This document shows positions 41,801-51,920 of a DNA stretch of 61,695 nt, piece by piece. The position numbers and the translations under genes are program-made. How positions within the stretch are numbered: position 1 is the first letter of the stretch; the number at the start of each line of letters is the position of its first letter. The stretch spans positions 1 to 61,695 of the forward strand of contig NZ_WBVT01000014.1 in the NCBI RefSeq assembly GCF_009193355.1, given 5' to 3'. The notes under the pieces were generated by a model that did not search any database, was not told where the DNA came from, and saw nothing but the letters and a program-made list of their open reading frames with translations. The DNA comes from Bifidobacterium leontopitheci (GTDB lineage: Bacteria > Actinomycetota > Actinomycetes > Actinomycetales > Bifidobacteriaceae).

Positions 41801-42445
41801 GTTGACTATGGCGCTGACTTCGATCCGCTGGCTGGTGTTACGGCGACCGATGATGTCGATGGTGACGTGACCAAGGACATCAAGGTCGAGGGCACGGTCG
41901 ATACGAAGACCGCGGGCGAGTACACGCTGACCTACACGGTCGCCGATAAGGCGGGCAACACCGCGAAGGCGACCCGTAAGGTGACGGTCAAGGAACAGCA
42001 GCCCGAGCCGCAGCCGGTCGACAAGACCCAGCTGAATCAGGCGATCGCCGCCGCCGAGGGCTATAAGGAGTCCGATTACACGGCCGAGTCGTGGTCCGCG
42101 TTCGCCGAGGCGCTGAAGACCGCGAAGAAGGTCTCCGCCGACGAGTCCGCGTCCGCCGAGCAGGTGAAGACCGTGCTCCAGGCGCTGAAGGACGCCGAAG
42201 GCAAGCTCGTCAAGGCTGAGCCCGAGCAGCCGGGCAAGCCCGGAGACAACGGCAAGCCGACCACCCCGACCGTCCCGACGACCCCGACCAATCCGAAGGT
42301 CGACGTGACGGTCAGCGACAACGCAGGCAAGCAGCCCGGCCTGTCCAAGACCGGCGCCTCGGTCGCGGCCTTCGTCGCCGTGGCCGCCGCGTTGGCCGCA
42401 GCGGCAGGCGTCGCGCTCGCCGTACGCCGTCGCAACGCCCGCTGA
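38849..42445 (+). CDS. Anchored GH30 (subfamily 5-like) beta-1,6-galactanase
   Basis: This 1198-aa protein has a signal peptide (AAGVVGAATMLTFALPAATAGAA). The GH30 domain (about 34-590) starts LNPWYQSDTFKGWGTSLAWY. The likely acid/base is Glu257 (IEPLNEPNDC) and the nucleophile Glu382 (MMSEFEGDLGSGG). The GWGTSLAWYA start and the double-Asn/Cys loop after NEP match bacterial endo- or exo-beta-1,6-galactanases, which cut side chains of type II arabinogalactan. A ricin-like domain (about 595-745) and a lectin-like domain (about 750-965) follow; the latter has an EF-hand-like loop DTDGNGYIDWEE from Asp868 and resembles one in the protein at 18760. An Ig-like DUF5011-type domain, one FIVAR, LSKTG, a membrane helix and RRRNAR end it. 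TAAGGAG precedes the ATG. Confidence 0.9.
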   Translation: MRIAHKIAAGVVGAATMLTFALPAATAGAAETQTITLNPWYQSDTFKGWGTSLAWYANATGHYALSDNAQAKQLADDFYDLLFSKDGLDLQTVRYNIGGGNASDTTDYLRPGAAVEGWWKANPEGDGHSDTLYGGTSTTYANKDAMLKAWNPDDEDSYDYVNADLSQRWWLQKLQDNKQVKNWEFFSNSAPYFMTNSGYVSGHWKGSTDDQLAGDGTEAADSDTNATVKFAKYLAHVTKYLKDTYGITPDTIEPLNEPNDCTNCWITQGSASNPSARQEGMSVKSSQQAHLIKALREALDAEGLTATEDGKQLVSAMDASNSLNFQREISGSIDNGNGYLKNASDWDTELGQFNTHGYGDQTYAQWIRDFAKAYGKPLMMSEFEGDLGSGGFDPYSFDRALNFAAQVNTQMRNYEPNSWVLWQPVEDYYNMEQDKAHGGENLNWGSIYIDFDCQVYTKQNGESVFASKRRVENLYGGVTDGKVSNDVPACTTQTNSKFNVFKNYTHFIQAGDHVIATDSNDATAAVRPSDKSLRLVVSNTSASDRATTVNLAGFGTIADDAVAKTYATTAAAKSVTVTVPAKSVTTIVVTGVSGVSETTTQIADGSSHPLLDKSGTRALTVADDGSLTLQQRSEDAADQQTFTFTQVPAAATRPSDRAYVISTKDGKVLTATGDDPTSGDAAAVTLADETLDKAKSDPAAIWILNSEDGQTFGLLNKKTVKTLDLDGAKAVAKRSTSAGSQAWRVNDVPEDSNCPAVKTPWASVTLGNDAGKVCQTSTTAKDYGFTITDGANGGAWTNKNEYTTVYRADALKAGDSLTATVSGFEAGGNSDARAGIVVRNDLSANGQNSAKGYAFLLLSKNGLFWQNDTDGNGYIDWEEGNKNTAFTSATVTGGTPVTIRVIRVDADTLEGFYQDADGKFVSVGTVDVKGAEDALDTGVVTEANNSKSGAVMTYTGVDLSSDETPVTPPADTTAPVFAGVDDVTVDYGADFDPLAGVTATDDVDGDVTKDIKVEGTVDTKTAGEYTLTYTVADKAGNTAKATRKVTVKEQQPEPQPVDKTQLNQAIAAAEGYKESDYTAESWSAFAEALKTAKKVSADESASAEQVKTVLQALKDAEGKLVKAEPEQPGKPGDNGKPTTPTVPTTPTNPKVDVTVSDNAGKQPGLSKTGASVAAFVAVAAALAAAAGVALAVRRRNAR

Positions 42446-42880
42446 GACACGGCTTGTATTGATAACTGAAAATGTCCTTCGGAGCGGGTGACGCTCCCCC
42501 AGTCAGCTTCGCTGACAAGCGCCAACCACATCCGAAGGACTTTCCAAGACTTGCCGCCGGTACAGCCGCCGCGTGGAAACGCCATCGCACGGCACCATGC
42601 GACGTTACCGGCGGCATCCAAGGCAACCGGCCGGACTCTCCTTCCTTGTCTCCCGGTCGATGCCAATACACGGGGCAGGGCGGCACGCCTCCTTACCCGC
42701 CCTGCGCCTCTTACTTGTTGTTGAATCCTGAAAATGCGATGAAGTCGGAACATGTGCTGTGTCCCGGTCTCACCGCCATACACAGAAAGCGCTGTCATGA
42801 AACAGAAGATGACATAGAACCAGCGTGGACATGGTGTCACACAGTGTCTTGTTCATATCCATGACAGATAGCTTACGACG
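42446..42880. repeat. Spacer after GH30 gene with one repeat copy
   Basis: A short repeat copy (CCCCCAGTCAGCTTCGCTGA) lies at about 42496-42515. It is flanked by complementary segments AATGTCCTTCGGA (about 42471-42483) and TCCGAAGGACTTT (about 42531-42543), so the whole could fold as one hairpin. I see nothing else in 42545-42880. Confidence 0.5.
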
Positions 42881-42884
42881 GCAG

Positions 42885-42930
42885 TTGCAAGCGCTTATAC
42901 AATACGCTACAATATGTGTAACCGGTTACA
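42885..42930 (+). promoter_or_regulatory. Promoter and operators of the GH2-GH95 gene
   Basis: A promoter-like pair TTGCAA (42885-42890) and TACAAT (42908-42913) has a 17-bp spacer. AAGCGCTT (42889-42896) overlaps the -35. The perfect palindrome TGTAACCGGTTACA (42917-42930) lies just downstream of the -10. The site is the best match to a symmetric LacI-type operator in the window. Confidence 0.75.
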
Positions 42931-43127
42931 ATCACTCGGAGGCGCAGCCGCAGCCGATAACACACGAGACTTCCTGACACCGCAGATGCAGCTGAGGATT
43001 CTCAGGAACGATGAACGATGAATGGGACAACGGGAGTCGCTCGTCATTCATCCGTTCGTCCTCGTGACAAGTGAAAACCACCACACACCCACAACCCACA
43101 CCCACAACCCACAGAGAAAGCACCTCA

Positions 43128-46100
43128 ATGAAGAAGATACCGATCGGAAGGATCGCGGCGAGGGCGCTCGCGGCCCTCATCTCGGCCGGCATGGCGGTGT
43201 CGCTGATCCCAACGGCATCCGCAGCCGAACCGGCGGCGACGGCCGCCACCCAGCCGGCCGCCGCGTCGCCCGTCGAAACGTACGCCGCACAGGACGACCT
43301 GCGTGATCAAGTCAATTTCAACCGTCAGTGGAAGTTCATCCGCCAGGACGTCAAGGGCGCCCAGGCGGCCGGCTTTGACGACTCCGGCTGGACCGACATC
43401 GCCCTGCCACACGACTTCGACATGCCCTACGAGGTCGGCGGCAACAACGGCGGCCAGAACTGGTACGTCGGCTACGGCTGGTACCGCAAGTCCTTCGACG
43501 TGCCCGCCGAATGGCTCGCGAACGGCCGTCAGGTCGAGATCGAGTTCGAAGGCGTGTTCCAGGTGGCCGACGTGTACGTGAACGGCCAGAAGATCGGTAC
43601 GCACGAGGGCGGCTACTCCGGCTTCGCCTACGACCTGACCAAGGCGCTCAAGGCCGGCGAGAACGAGATCGCCGTGCGCGTCAACAACATCTGGCAGCAG
43701 GACCTCACCCCGCGCGCCGGCGACCACCAGTTCAGCGGCGGCATCTACCGTGACGTGTACCTGCGGCTCACCTCCCCCGTGCACGTGGCCCGGTACGGCA
43801 CGTTCGTGACCGCCCCTGCACTCACCAACCCCGCGTTCGACAAGTCCGCCGAGAACATCGACTTCAGACAGTACCCGAGTGACGACGCGCTCGCCGCCAA
43901 CCTCGAGGCCAAGCGCTCCAACCTGAGCGTCGCCACGGACGTGACCAACGCCACCGCCAAGGACCAGTACGTGCAGGTCAAGCAGGAGCTGGTCGGCGCC
44001 GACGGCAAGACGGTCGCCACCAAGGCAGGCAAGGACGCCTTCTACTCCGAGGTCACCAAGGTCGCGGCAGGCAAGTCCGCCACCATCGCGGCGCTCAGCG
44101 GGGGCCTGAACGACACGGCCGCCATGTACGACGGCCTCAAGCTGTGGGACACCGAGAACCCGAACCTGTACACCGTGAAGACCACCGTGTACGCGGGCGA
44201 CAACGAGAAGCTCGACACCGCCACGCCGGTCGACTCCTACGAGACCAGCTTCGGCTTCCGCACCGCGCAGTGGAAGAACGACGGCTTCTACCTCAACGGC
44301 AAGAAGACGCTGCTCAACGGCGCGAACGTGCATCAGGACCACGGCGGCTGGGCCAACGCGGTCACCGACGCCGGCTTCGAACGCGACGTGAAGATGGTCA
44401 AGGAAGCCGGCATGAACTTCATCCGCGGCTCCCACTATCCGCACGACGTCGCCTTCGCCGAGGCGTGCGACCGGCTCGGCATCCTGTTCTGGTCCGAGAA
44501 CGTGTTCTGGGGCATGGGCGGCCAGGCCGGCAAGAACGACGACCCGAGCGGCCAGGCCAGCGACTGGCTGCGCGACGCCTACCCGCAGAACGCCGGCGAC
44601 CAGGACGCCTTCGACCAGAGCGTGCTCGACGCGATGCGCGAGATGATCCTCGAGAACCGCAACTCGCCGTCCGTGATCAGTTGGTCGGCCGGCAACGAGG
44701 TGTTCTTCACCTCCAACGCCACGCAGAACCGCGCCAAGGCGCTCGTCAACAAGGAACGCAACCTCGCCCACCAGCTCGACCCGACCCGCAAGACCGGCAT
44801 GGGCGGCGCCCAGCGGCAAGGCTACGACCAGCTGTCCGTGGCCGACATCGCCGGCTACAACGGTGACGGCGGCCGCATCTGCGGCGGCGGCGAATGCCCG
44901 AACACGTGGATGCCGAACATGGTCGCCGAATACGGCTCGCCCGTCATCGACCGCCCGGGCGCGGTCGTCAACGACAAGGCCCAGTACAAGCCGGGAACGT
45001 CCGTCTACGGCGAGCTCGACAAGGACAACGACGGCCAGTACACGCTCACCAAGAACAGCGCGGGACTCGCCCTGTGGGCCGGCTTCGACCACGGCACGGT
45101 CGGCGGCAAGGACCTCGCCAAGATGGGCATGATCGACTACTTCCGCCTGCCGAAGAACCTGTGGTACTGGTACCGCGAAACCCAAGGCGACGGCAGCAAG
45201 CCGGAGGTCTCCAAGTCCGGCACCGCCACGCACATGGACGTCACCACGTCCGCCGACTCGCCCAAGACGCTGACCAACGACGGCAAGACCGATGCGCAGG
45301 TCATCGTCACCATGAAGGACGCGGACGGCAACTGGGTGAACGACAACCGCGTGGTGACCCTCAAGGTCACCGACGGCCCCGGCGTGCTCGCCGGCGGCAA
45401 GACGTACACGTTCACCAAGGACGTTTCGATGAAGGACGGCAAGGCCGCCATCGAATTCCGCTCTTACTACTCCGGCACCACCACGCTCACAGCATCTGCC
45501 GAAGGCCTGCCGGACGCCACGCTGACCATCACCACCAAGGACGTGACCGGCGGCCATGAAGGCACCGAGCCGGCCAACTTCTACGAGGCCGGCCAATGGT
45601 CCACCGCGGGCCTCAAGATCCCTGAGCCGATGGCCTACGGCGACACCAACAAGGCGCTCAACCGCCCCGCCAGCCCGAGCAGCTCCGAGGCCGGCCATGA
45701 GGGCGCGCTCGGCGCCGACGGCGACGAGGACACCCAGTGGATCGCCGGCAAGGCGGGCAGCGGCGAATCGTTCGTGCTGTCCACCGAGTTCGCGCAGTAC
45801 GTGTACAAGATCCGCCTCGGCTTCGGCAAGGCGACCCCGTACCCGTACACGCTGTACGTGGCCAACGACAGGAACGAGTGGGAGAAGGTCGCCGAATACA
45901 CCAAGGACACCGTCGCCTCCCGCCCGGCCGAGGAGAACGTCGGCGGCCTGTACGCCGGCGCCGTCAAGGTGGAGTTCACCGACGTGCCGGACGACGCGCA
46001 CGCGTTCCTCAACGAACTTGAGGTGTACGGCAACGATCAGGCGCAGGCCCCGCAGTACGGCGAGGACGGCGCGTATGCGGCCGATTTCGTCTCCGGCGGC

Positions 46101-49100
46101 AGACAGGTGACCATCGGCGGCGTCGACTACGGCAAGGGCCTCGCCGTCGCGTCCGGCGCGAGTGCGGACGTCGCCGCGAACGCCGCGTACAGCCGTGTGC
46201 TCGGCGTCGCCGGCCTCGACTCGTCCGTCACGTCCGGTTCGGCCACGTTCACCGTCAAGGCCGACGGTGTTATCGTTTGGGAGCGCAAGCTCGCCGCCGG
46301 CGACAAGGCCGCGTTCGACGTGTCCGTCAGCACGGCCAAGAAGATCACGTTCGCCGTGTCCGGCGCCGCGGCGAACGTCACCGGTAACTGGGGTGACGTG
46401 CGCCTCCTCGGCGCGCTGCGTTCCATCACCGCCTCCGGATCCACGCTCGGCGTGCAGTTCGCCGGCCTGGACGCCCAGCTGCACAGCGGCACCCCGTACC
46501 GGGCGGCCGTGCGCCTGGCCAACTCCGGCAGCAAGGCCGTCAACGCGAAGGTGCAGCTCACCGTCAGGAAGACCTCGGACGACAGCGTGGTCTCCAGCGG
46601 ATACACGACCGCGACCATCGCACCCGGCGCCGTGCAGACCGCCGACGTGACCGTGCCCGTCAACAGCGCCAACGGCCTGTACGGCACCGTCAGCGTCGTC
46701 GATGCGGCCGACGGCGCCACCGCGCTGAGCCGGACCGCCTATATCGGTGTCGCCGACGCCTCCTCGCAATCCGAAGAGACGGTGAACGTCGCCGCCGACA
46801 CGACCCTGCAGGCGTGGAAGACCGAGAAGACGCAGAACTTCTCCGGCAAGACCTACGTGGGTGCGATGCTGCCCGCCGGCTACGATTCGCTCGGCGAAGG
46901 CTTCAAGTCCACGAACACCGGCGACGGCACCGACGCGAAAATGGGCCTGCTGCGCTTCGACCTCACGAAGTACCAGGGCAACGCGCCCAAGTCCGCCAAG
47001 CTCGAACTGACCTACATCGGCTACAAGGGCGACTTCGCCGCCACGGACACCGACACGATCAAGGCCGTCGCCATCGACGAATCCAAGTGCACCGGCTCCG
47101 GCTCCTGCACGGTCGAAAACGCCACGTGGGCGAACCGGCCTGATTTTGACGCGACTGCCGACGGCACGCTCGTCGCACAGTCCGAAGCGTTCGCGCTCGG
47201 CAGTTACAAGCTCGCCGGCACCGACGCCAGCATGCAGGTCACCGGCACCAAGGTCAGCCTCGACGTCACCGACATCGTCGCCGCAGCCATCGCCGACGGC
47301 AAGACCGCCGTCACGTTCGCCATCAACGAGACGAAGCACGCCGACGTGCGCTTCGTCAGCTCCGAAGGCGCGAACGGCGGCATGACCCACGCCAGCAAGG
47401 ACATGACACCCAAGCTGGCCGTCACCGTGGAACGCGAGACCACTCCGGCCGTCGCGCTCGCAGGCATTGCCGTCACCGCACCCACCAAGACCGACTACAA
47501 GAAGGGCGACGTGTTCGACGCGGCCGGCATGACCGTCAAGGCCATCTACTCCGACGGCACCGAGAAGACGCTCACGGCCGACCAGTACGCGACCGACTTC
47601 TCCCCCGCGCTGGTCGACGGCGGCCACTTCGCCAAGGCCGGCACCTATGTGCTGACCGTCCGCGAGAAGCTCAGCGCTGCCAGCCCGAAGACCGCCACGC
47701 TCAGCTTCGTGGTGCCCGACGAGGGCGAGGACTACGTGTACGTCACCGGCATCGCCATCGACAAGCTGCCGACCAAGACGAAGTACCAGTTCGGCAAGGA
47801 CGAGAAGTTCTCCGCCGACGGCCTCGTCGTGGTCGCCACCAAGTCCGACGGCAGCAAGCAGACGCTCGCCGCCTCCGACTACACGCTGGAAGGCACCGAC
47901 TTCGACACCAACAGCGTGGGCGCGCACACCATCACCGTCCGCCACGGCGACTTCACCGCCACGTTCACCGTGTACGTGGTCAACGACACCACTGGCGGCG
48001 ATGACGGCGACACGTCCAAGGATGACCTGCTGTGGTACAACCAGCCGGCATCCAAGACCGGACTGCGGCAGCTCACCGGCGGCCACGGCTTCAGCTGGTG
48101 CTTCCTGGCGAACTGCGACACCGACCAGGTGTGGCAGCAGACCACGCTGCCGATCGGCAACGGCAAAATCGGCGGCACCGTCTACGGCGAGGTCGGCAAG
48201 GAGCACGTCGTCTTCAACGAGGAGACGCTGTGGACCGGCGGCCCCGGCTCGTCGGCCAACTACAACGGCGGCAACGAGGAATCCCGCGGCAAGAACGGCC
48301 AGACCCTGCGCAACCTCAACAAGAAGCTGCAGCAGGGCGGCACGCTCAGCCAAGGCGAGGTCAACGGCCTCGTCGGCGGCACCGACGCCACGGCTCACGG
48401 CAACTACGTCTCCTGGGGCGACCTGTACATCGACTACAACTTCGGGGACGACGGCTTCGGTGACGATGCCGCAGTGGCCGACTACAAGCGCGACCTGAAC
48501 CTGTCCAAGGGCAAGGCCGACGTGACGTTCAAGAAGGACGGCGTCACCTACACGAGGGAATACTTCGCGTCCAACCCCGACAACGTCATGGTCGTGCGGC
48601 TCAAGGCCAGCGAAGACGGCAAGCTCAACCTCAACGTGGCCATGCCGACGTACAAGAACGTCACCAAGGACGGCGAGAAGACCGTCGTCAAGGGCGATAC
48701 GCTCACCACGTCCGGCGCGTTGAAGAACAACGGCCTGCGCTACGACTCGCAGATCAAGGCCGTGCTCGAGGACGGCTCGGTCGCGGCCGGCGACGACAAG
48801 GCGTCGCTGCAGATCAGCGGCGCGAGCGTCGTCACCCTGTACATCGCCGCGGCCACCGACTACAAGCAGGACTACCCGAAGTACCGCACCGGAGAGACGG
48901 CCGACGAGCTTGCCGCACGCGTCGCCAAGACCGTGAAGGACGCTGCGAACAAGGGCTACGGCAAGGTCAAGGACGCGCACGTCAAGGATCACGAGGCCCT
49001 GTACGACCGCGTGAAGCTCAACCTCGGCCAGACCGTCCAGGACGAGCCGACCGACCAGCTGCTCGCCAAGTACACGGACGGCTCCGCCACGGACGCGCAG

Positions 49101-51920
49101 AAGCGCGAGATCGAGACGCTGCTGTACCAGTACGGCCGCTACCTGACCATCGGCTCCTCGCGTGAGAACAGCCAGCTGCCCAGCAACCTGCAGGGCATCT
49201 GGGCCGCACGCGGCGCCGACAACGCCTACCAGAGCGGCAACAACCCGTGGAACTCCGACTTCCACCTCAACGTGAACCTGCAGATGAACTACTGGCCGAC
49301 CTACACCGGCAATCTCGGCGAATCGGCCGAGCCGCTCATCGGGTTCGCCAAGGGGCTCGTCGAGCCGGGCCGTGTGACCGCCAAGGTCTACGCGGGCGCC
49401 GAAACCAAGGCCGGCACCCCGATCGGCGAAGGCAACGGCTTCATGGTCCACACCGAAAACACGCCGTTCGGCTGGACCACGCCGGGCGCCGCGTTCTCGT
49501 GGGGCTGGTCGCCGGCCGTCATGCCGTGGCTGCTGCAGAACGTGTACGAGAAGTACGAGTACACGGGCGACAAGGAGGCGCTGGAGAAGGACATCTACCC
49601 GCTGCTCAAGGAGGAGTCCAACTTCTACGTCAACTCCATGCTGCACGAGGCGTACCTCAAGGCCGCGGACGGCAAGACCCGTCTGACCACCGGCGTCGCC
49701 TACTCGCCGGAGCAGGGCCCGCAGGGCACCGACGGCAACACGTACGAGAGCTCGCTCGTCTGGCAGATGCTCAACGACGTGATCGAAGCCGCCGATACGC
49801 TCGGCAAGGACAAGGATCTCGTCGGCGACCTGACCGACTGCTCCACCGCCAACTGGGCGAAGGACGATTCCGGCGCGTTCACCGACGCCGACGCCAACCG
49901 CTCGTGGACGTGCGCGAAGAGCCTGCTCAAGCCGATCGAGATCGGCGACGACGGCCAGATCAAGGAATGGTACAACGAGGGCAAGCTGGGCCATTATGAG
50001 GACGGCACTGCCATCCCCAGCTACCAGCAGAACCACCGCCACATGTCCCACCTGCTGGGCCTCTACCCCGGTGACCTCATCACCATCGACAACCCGGAGT
50101 ACATGGAGGCCGCCAAGGTCTCGATGAACGACCGCGGCGACGTGGCCACCGGCTGGGGCCGTGCGCAGCGCATCAACGCGTGGGCGCGCACCGGCGACGG
50201 CAACCGCGCGTACAAGATCCTCGGCGAGCTGATCGCCGAAGGCATGTACGCGAACCTCTTCGACGCGCACCCGCCGTTCCAGATCGACGGCAACTTCGGC
50301 TACACGGCCGGCGTGGCGGAGATGCTCATGCAGTCCAACTCCACGTTCGCCGCGAAGGACGGCACGACGTACGCGAACTACACGAACATCCTGCCCGCGC
50401 TGCCCGACGCCTGGGCTTCGGCCGGTTCGGTCGACGGCCTGATCGCCCGCGGCAACTTCGAGGTCGCGGTCTCGTGGAAGGACGGCGCCACGACGTCGGT
50501 CAAGCTGACCTCCAATAAGGGCGGCCAGGCGGCCGTCAAGCTCACGCGCGGCGACGCCGACGCGGTGGTCGTGCGTGACGCGGCCGGCAAGCTCGTCAAG
50601 TCGCACGTGGTGGCCAATGCGGCCGGCGCCAAGCTGATCGTGTTCGACACGACCGCAGGCGGCGTGTACACGCTGGCCGCCGGCACCGTGGCCGCGCCTG
50701 CCGCGCCGGCTTCGCTGAAAGCCGAGGCGGCCGGAACGACGTCGGTCCGACTCACGTGGAAGGCGCCCGCCAGCGAGGCCGGACTGGCCGCGTACCGGGT
50801 GAGCGTCGACGGTAAGCAGGTCGCCGAAGTGGCGGTCGGTGCGGGTTCTGGTTCTGGTGCTGGTTCCGGTGCGGACGTTGCGTACACGGTGGACGGGCTC
50901 AAGGCCGACACTGAGTACGACTTCGCCGTGGTCGCCGTCGATACGCTGGGGCAGGTCTCCGAACCGGCCACGGCGAAGGCGAAGACCGAGGCGGAGACGC
51001 CCGAGCCGACGCCGGTGGACAAGACGAAGCTGACGGCGTTGATCGACGCCGCCGGCAAGCTGGCCGAGGCCGATTACACGGCTGATTCGTGGGCTGCGCT
51101 GAAGGCCGCGCTGTCTGCGGCGGTTGAGGTTCGGGATGATGCTTCGGCCACGCAGGATGCGGTTGATGCGGCTGCGGCGGCGCTGGATAAGGCCATCAAG
51201 GGGCTGAAGCCTGCCGAGAAGCCTGAGCCGACGCCGGTGGACAAGGCGGCGCTGAATGCGCTGATCACGCAGGCGCAGGGTCTCGCCGAGGCGGATTACA
51301 CGGCTGATTCGTGGGCTGCGTTGAAGTCCGCGCTGTCTGCGGCGGTCAAGGTTCGCGACGATGCTTCGGCCACGCAGGCCGAAGTCGACGCGGCCGCTGC
51401 GGTGCTGGATGCTGCGATCAAGGGTCTGAAGCCCGCCGAACAGCCGGGTCCGGGACCTGAGCCGGGCAAGCCGGAGCAGGTCACCGCCGGCAAGACGACC
51501 GTCAAGGCCGGCAAGACGGCGACGGTCGCCGAGCCGGAGCGGGTCGCCGGAGCCACGGGGCGCGAAGTGACCAAGCGGGGTTCGCTCGGCACGGTCGAGT
51601 TCCGTCTCGATGCGCTCGAGTACCGTGCCGGGACCAAGACCGGCGCCGACTCCTTCATCGTGCGCTACACGCTGAAAGACGGCACGATCGTCGACGTGAC
51701 CTACCCGGTTGCGGTCGTCGCGGCGGACGGTAGCGGGTCTGGTTCTGGTGACGGTGGTTCGGCTGTGCGGCCGGGTGCCGATGCCGGTTCCGGTAAGCCG
51801 CAGACGCCGGGCCAGCTGGGCCTGTCCAAGACCGGCGCCTCGGTCGCCGGCGTGGCCATGGCCGCCGTGCTGCTGCTGGCCGCCGGCGTGGCTGTGACGC
51901 TGCGCCGCCGCCGGGCCTGA
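43128..51920 (+). CDS. Giant anchored GH2 beta-galactosidase - GH95 fusion
   Basis: This 2930-aa protein has a signal peptide (ARALAALISAGMAVSLIPTASA). Its GH2 part (about 60-830) has the sugar-binding start NFNRQWKFI and catalytic Glu524 (SWSAGNEVFF) and Glu601 (NMVAEYGSPV). F5/8C-like (about 835-980), NPCBM-like (about 985-1100), spacer and CBM96/DNRLRE-like (about 1218-1438) domains and two Ig-like domains follow. GH95 covers about 1632-2470: PIGNGKIGGTVYGEVGKEHV, HLNVNLQMNYWP (Asn2048, Asn2050), AYSPEQGPQG (Glu2195) and FQIDGNFGYT (Asp2387), matching catalytic residues of alpha-1,2-L-fucosidases. FN3, two FIVAR, LSKTG, a membrane helix and RRRRA end it. An alpha-L-galactosidase is the alternative for GH95. 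The ATG at 43128 starts the signal peptide. Confidence 0.9.
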   Translation: MKKIPIGRIAARALAALISAGMAVSLIPTASAAEPAATAATQPAAASPVETYAAQDDLRDQVNFNRQWKFIRQDVKGAQAAGFDDSGWTDIALPHDFDMPYEVGGNNGGQNWYVGYGWYRKSFDVPAEWLANGRQVEIEFEGVFQVADVYVNGQKIGTHEGGYSGFAYDLTKALKAGENEIAVRVNNIWQQDLTPRAGDHQFSGGIYRDVYLRLTSPVHVARYGTFVTAPALTNPAFDKSAENIDFRQYPSDDALAANLEAKRSNLSVATDVTNATAKDQYVQVKQELVGADGKTVATKAGKDAFYSEVTKVAAGKSATIAALSGGLNDTAAMYDGLKLWDTENPNLYTVKTTVYAGDNEKLDTATPVDSYETSFGFRTAQWKNDGFYLNGKKTLLNGANVHQDHGGWANAVTDAGFERDVKMVKEAGMNFIRGSHYPHDVAFAEACDRLGILFWSENVFWGMGGQAGKNDDPSGQASDWLRDAYPQNAGDQDAFDQSVLDAMREMILENRNSPSVISWSAGNEVFFTSNATQNRAKALVNKERNLAHQLDPTRKTGMGGAQRQGYDQLSVADIAGYNGDGGRICGGGECPNTWMPNMVAEYGSPVIDRPGAVVNDKAQYKPGTSVYGELDKDNDGQYTLTKNSAGLALWAGFDHGTVGGKDLAKMGMIDYFRLPKNLWYWYRETQGDGSKPEVSKSGTATHMDVTTSADSPKTLTNDGKTDAQVIVTMKDADGNWVNDNRVVTLKVTDGPGVLAGGKTYTFTKDVSMKDGKAAIEFRSYYSGTTTLTASAEGLPDATLTITTKDVTGGHEGTEPANFYEAGQWSTAGLKIPEPMAYGDTNKALNRPASPSSSEAGHEGALGADGDEDTQWIAGKAGSGESFVLSTEFAQYVYKIRLGFGKATPYPYTLYVANDRNEWEKVAEYTKDTVASRPAEENVGGLYAGAVKVEFTDVPDDAHAFLNELEVYGNDQAQAPQYGEDGAYAADFVSGGRQVTIGGVDYGKGLAVASGASADVAANAAYSRVLGVAGLDSSVTSGSATFTVKADGVIVWERKLAAGDKAAFDVSVSTAKKITFAVSGAAANVTGNWGDVRLLGALRSITASGSTLGVQFAGLDAQLHSGTPYRAAVRLANSGSKAVNAKVQLTVRKTSDDSVVSSGYTTATIAPGAVQTADVTVPVNSANGLYGTVSVVDAADGATALSRTAYIGVADASSQSEETVNVAADTTLQAWKTEKTQNFSGKTYVGAMLPAGYDSLGEGFKSTNTGDGTDAKMGLLRFDLTKYQGNAPKSAKLELTYIGYKGDFAATDTDTIKAVAIDESKCTGSGSCTVENATWANRPDFDATADGTLVAQSEAFALGSYKLAGTDASMQVTGTKVSLDVTDIVAAAIADGKTAVTFAINETKHADVRFVSSEGANGGMTHASKDMTPKLAVTVERETTPAVALAGIAVTAPTKTDYKKGDVFDAAGMTVKAIYSDGTEKTLTADQYATDFSPALVDGGHFAKAGTYVLTVREKLSAASPKTATLSFVVPDEGEDYVYVTGIAIDKLPTKTKYQFGKDEKFSADGLVVVATKSDGSKQTLAASDYTLEGTDFDTNSVGAHTITVRHGDFTATFTVYVVNDTTGGDDGDTSKDDLLWYNQPASKTGLRQLTGGHGFSWCFLANCDTDQVWQQTTLPIGNGKIGGTVYGEVGKEHVVFNEETLWTGGPGSSANYNGGNEESRGKNGQTLRNLNKKLQQGGTLSQGEVNGLVGGTDATAHGNYVSWGDLYIDYNFGDDGFGDDAAVADYKRDLNLSKGKADVTFKKDGVTYTREYFASNPDNVMVVRLKASEDGKLNLNVAMPTYKNVTKDGEKTVVKGDTLTTSGALKNNGLRYDSQIKAVLEDGSVAAGDDKASLQISGASVVTLYIAAATDYKQDYPKYRTGETADELAARVAKTVKDAANKGYGKVKDAHVKDHEALYDRVKLNLGQTVQDEPTDQLLAKYTDGSATDAQKREIETLLYQYGRYLTIGSSRENSQLPSNLQGIWAARGADNAYQSGNNPWNSDFHLNVNLQMNYWPTYTGNLGESAEPLIGFAKGLVEPGRVTAKVYAGAETKAGTPIGEGNGFMVHTENTPFGWTTPGAAFSWGWSPAVMPWLLQNVYEKYEYTGDKEALEKDIYPLLKEESNFYVNSMLHEAYLKAADGKTRLTTGVAYSPEQGPQGTDGNTYESSLVWQMLNDVIEAADTLGKDKDLVGDLTDCSTANWAKDDSGAFTDADANRSWTCAKSLLKPIEIGDDGQIKEWYNEGKLGHYEDGTAIPSYQQNHRHMSHLLGLYPGDLITIDNPEYMEAAKVSMNDRGDVATGWGRAQRINAWARTGDGNRAYKILGELIAEGMYANLFDAHPPFQIDGNFGYTAGVAEMLMQSNSTFAAKDGTTYANYTNILPALPDAWASAGSVDGLIARGNFEVAVSWKDGATTSVKLTSNKGGQAAVKLTRGDADAVVVRDAAGKLVKSHVVANAAGAKLIVFDTTAGGVYTLAAGTVAAPAAPASLKAEAAGTTSVRLTWKAPASEAGLAAYRVSVDGKQVAEVAVGAGSGSGAGSGADVAYTVDGLKADTEYDFAVVAVDTLGQVSEPATAKAKTEAETPEPTPVDKTKLTALIDAAGKLAEADYTADSWAALKAALSAAVEVRDDASATQDAVDAAAAALDKAIKGLKPAEKPEPTPVDKAALNALITQAQGLAEADYTADSWAALKSALSAAVKVRDDASATQAEVDAAAAVLDAAIKGLKPAEQPGPGPEPGKPEQVTAGKTTVKAGKTATVAEPERVAGATGREVTKRGSLGTVEFRLDALEYRAGTKTGADSFIVRYTLKDGTIVDVTYPVAVVAADGSGSGSGDGGSAVRPGADAGSGKPQTPGQLGLSKTGASVAGVAMAAVLLLAAGVAVTLRRRRA

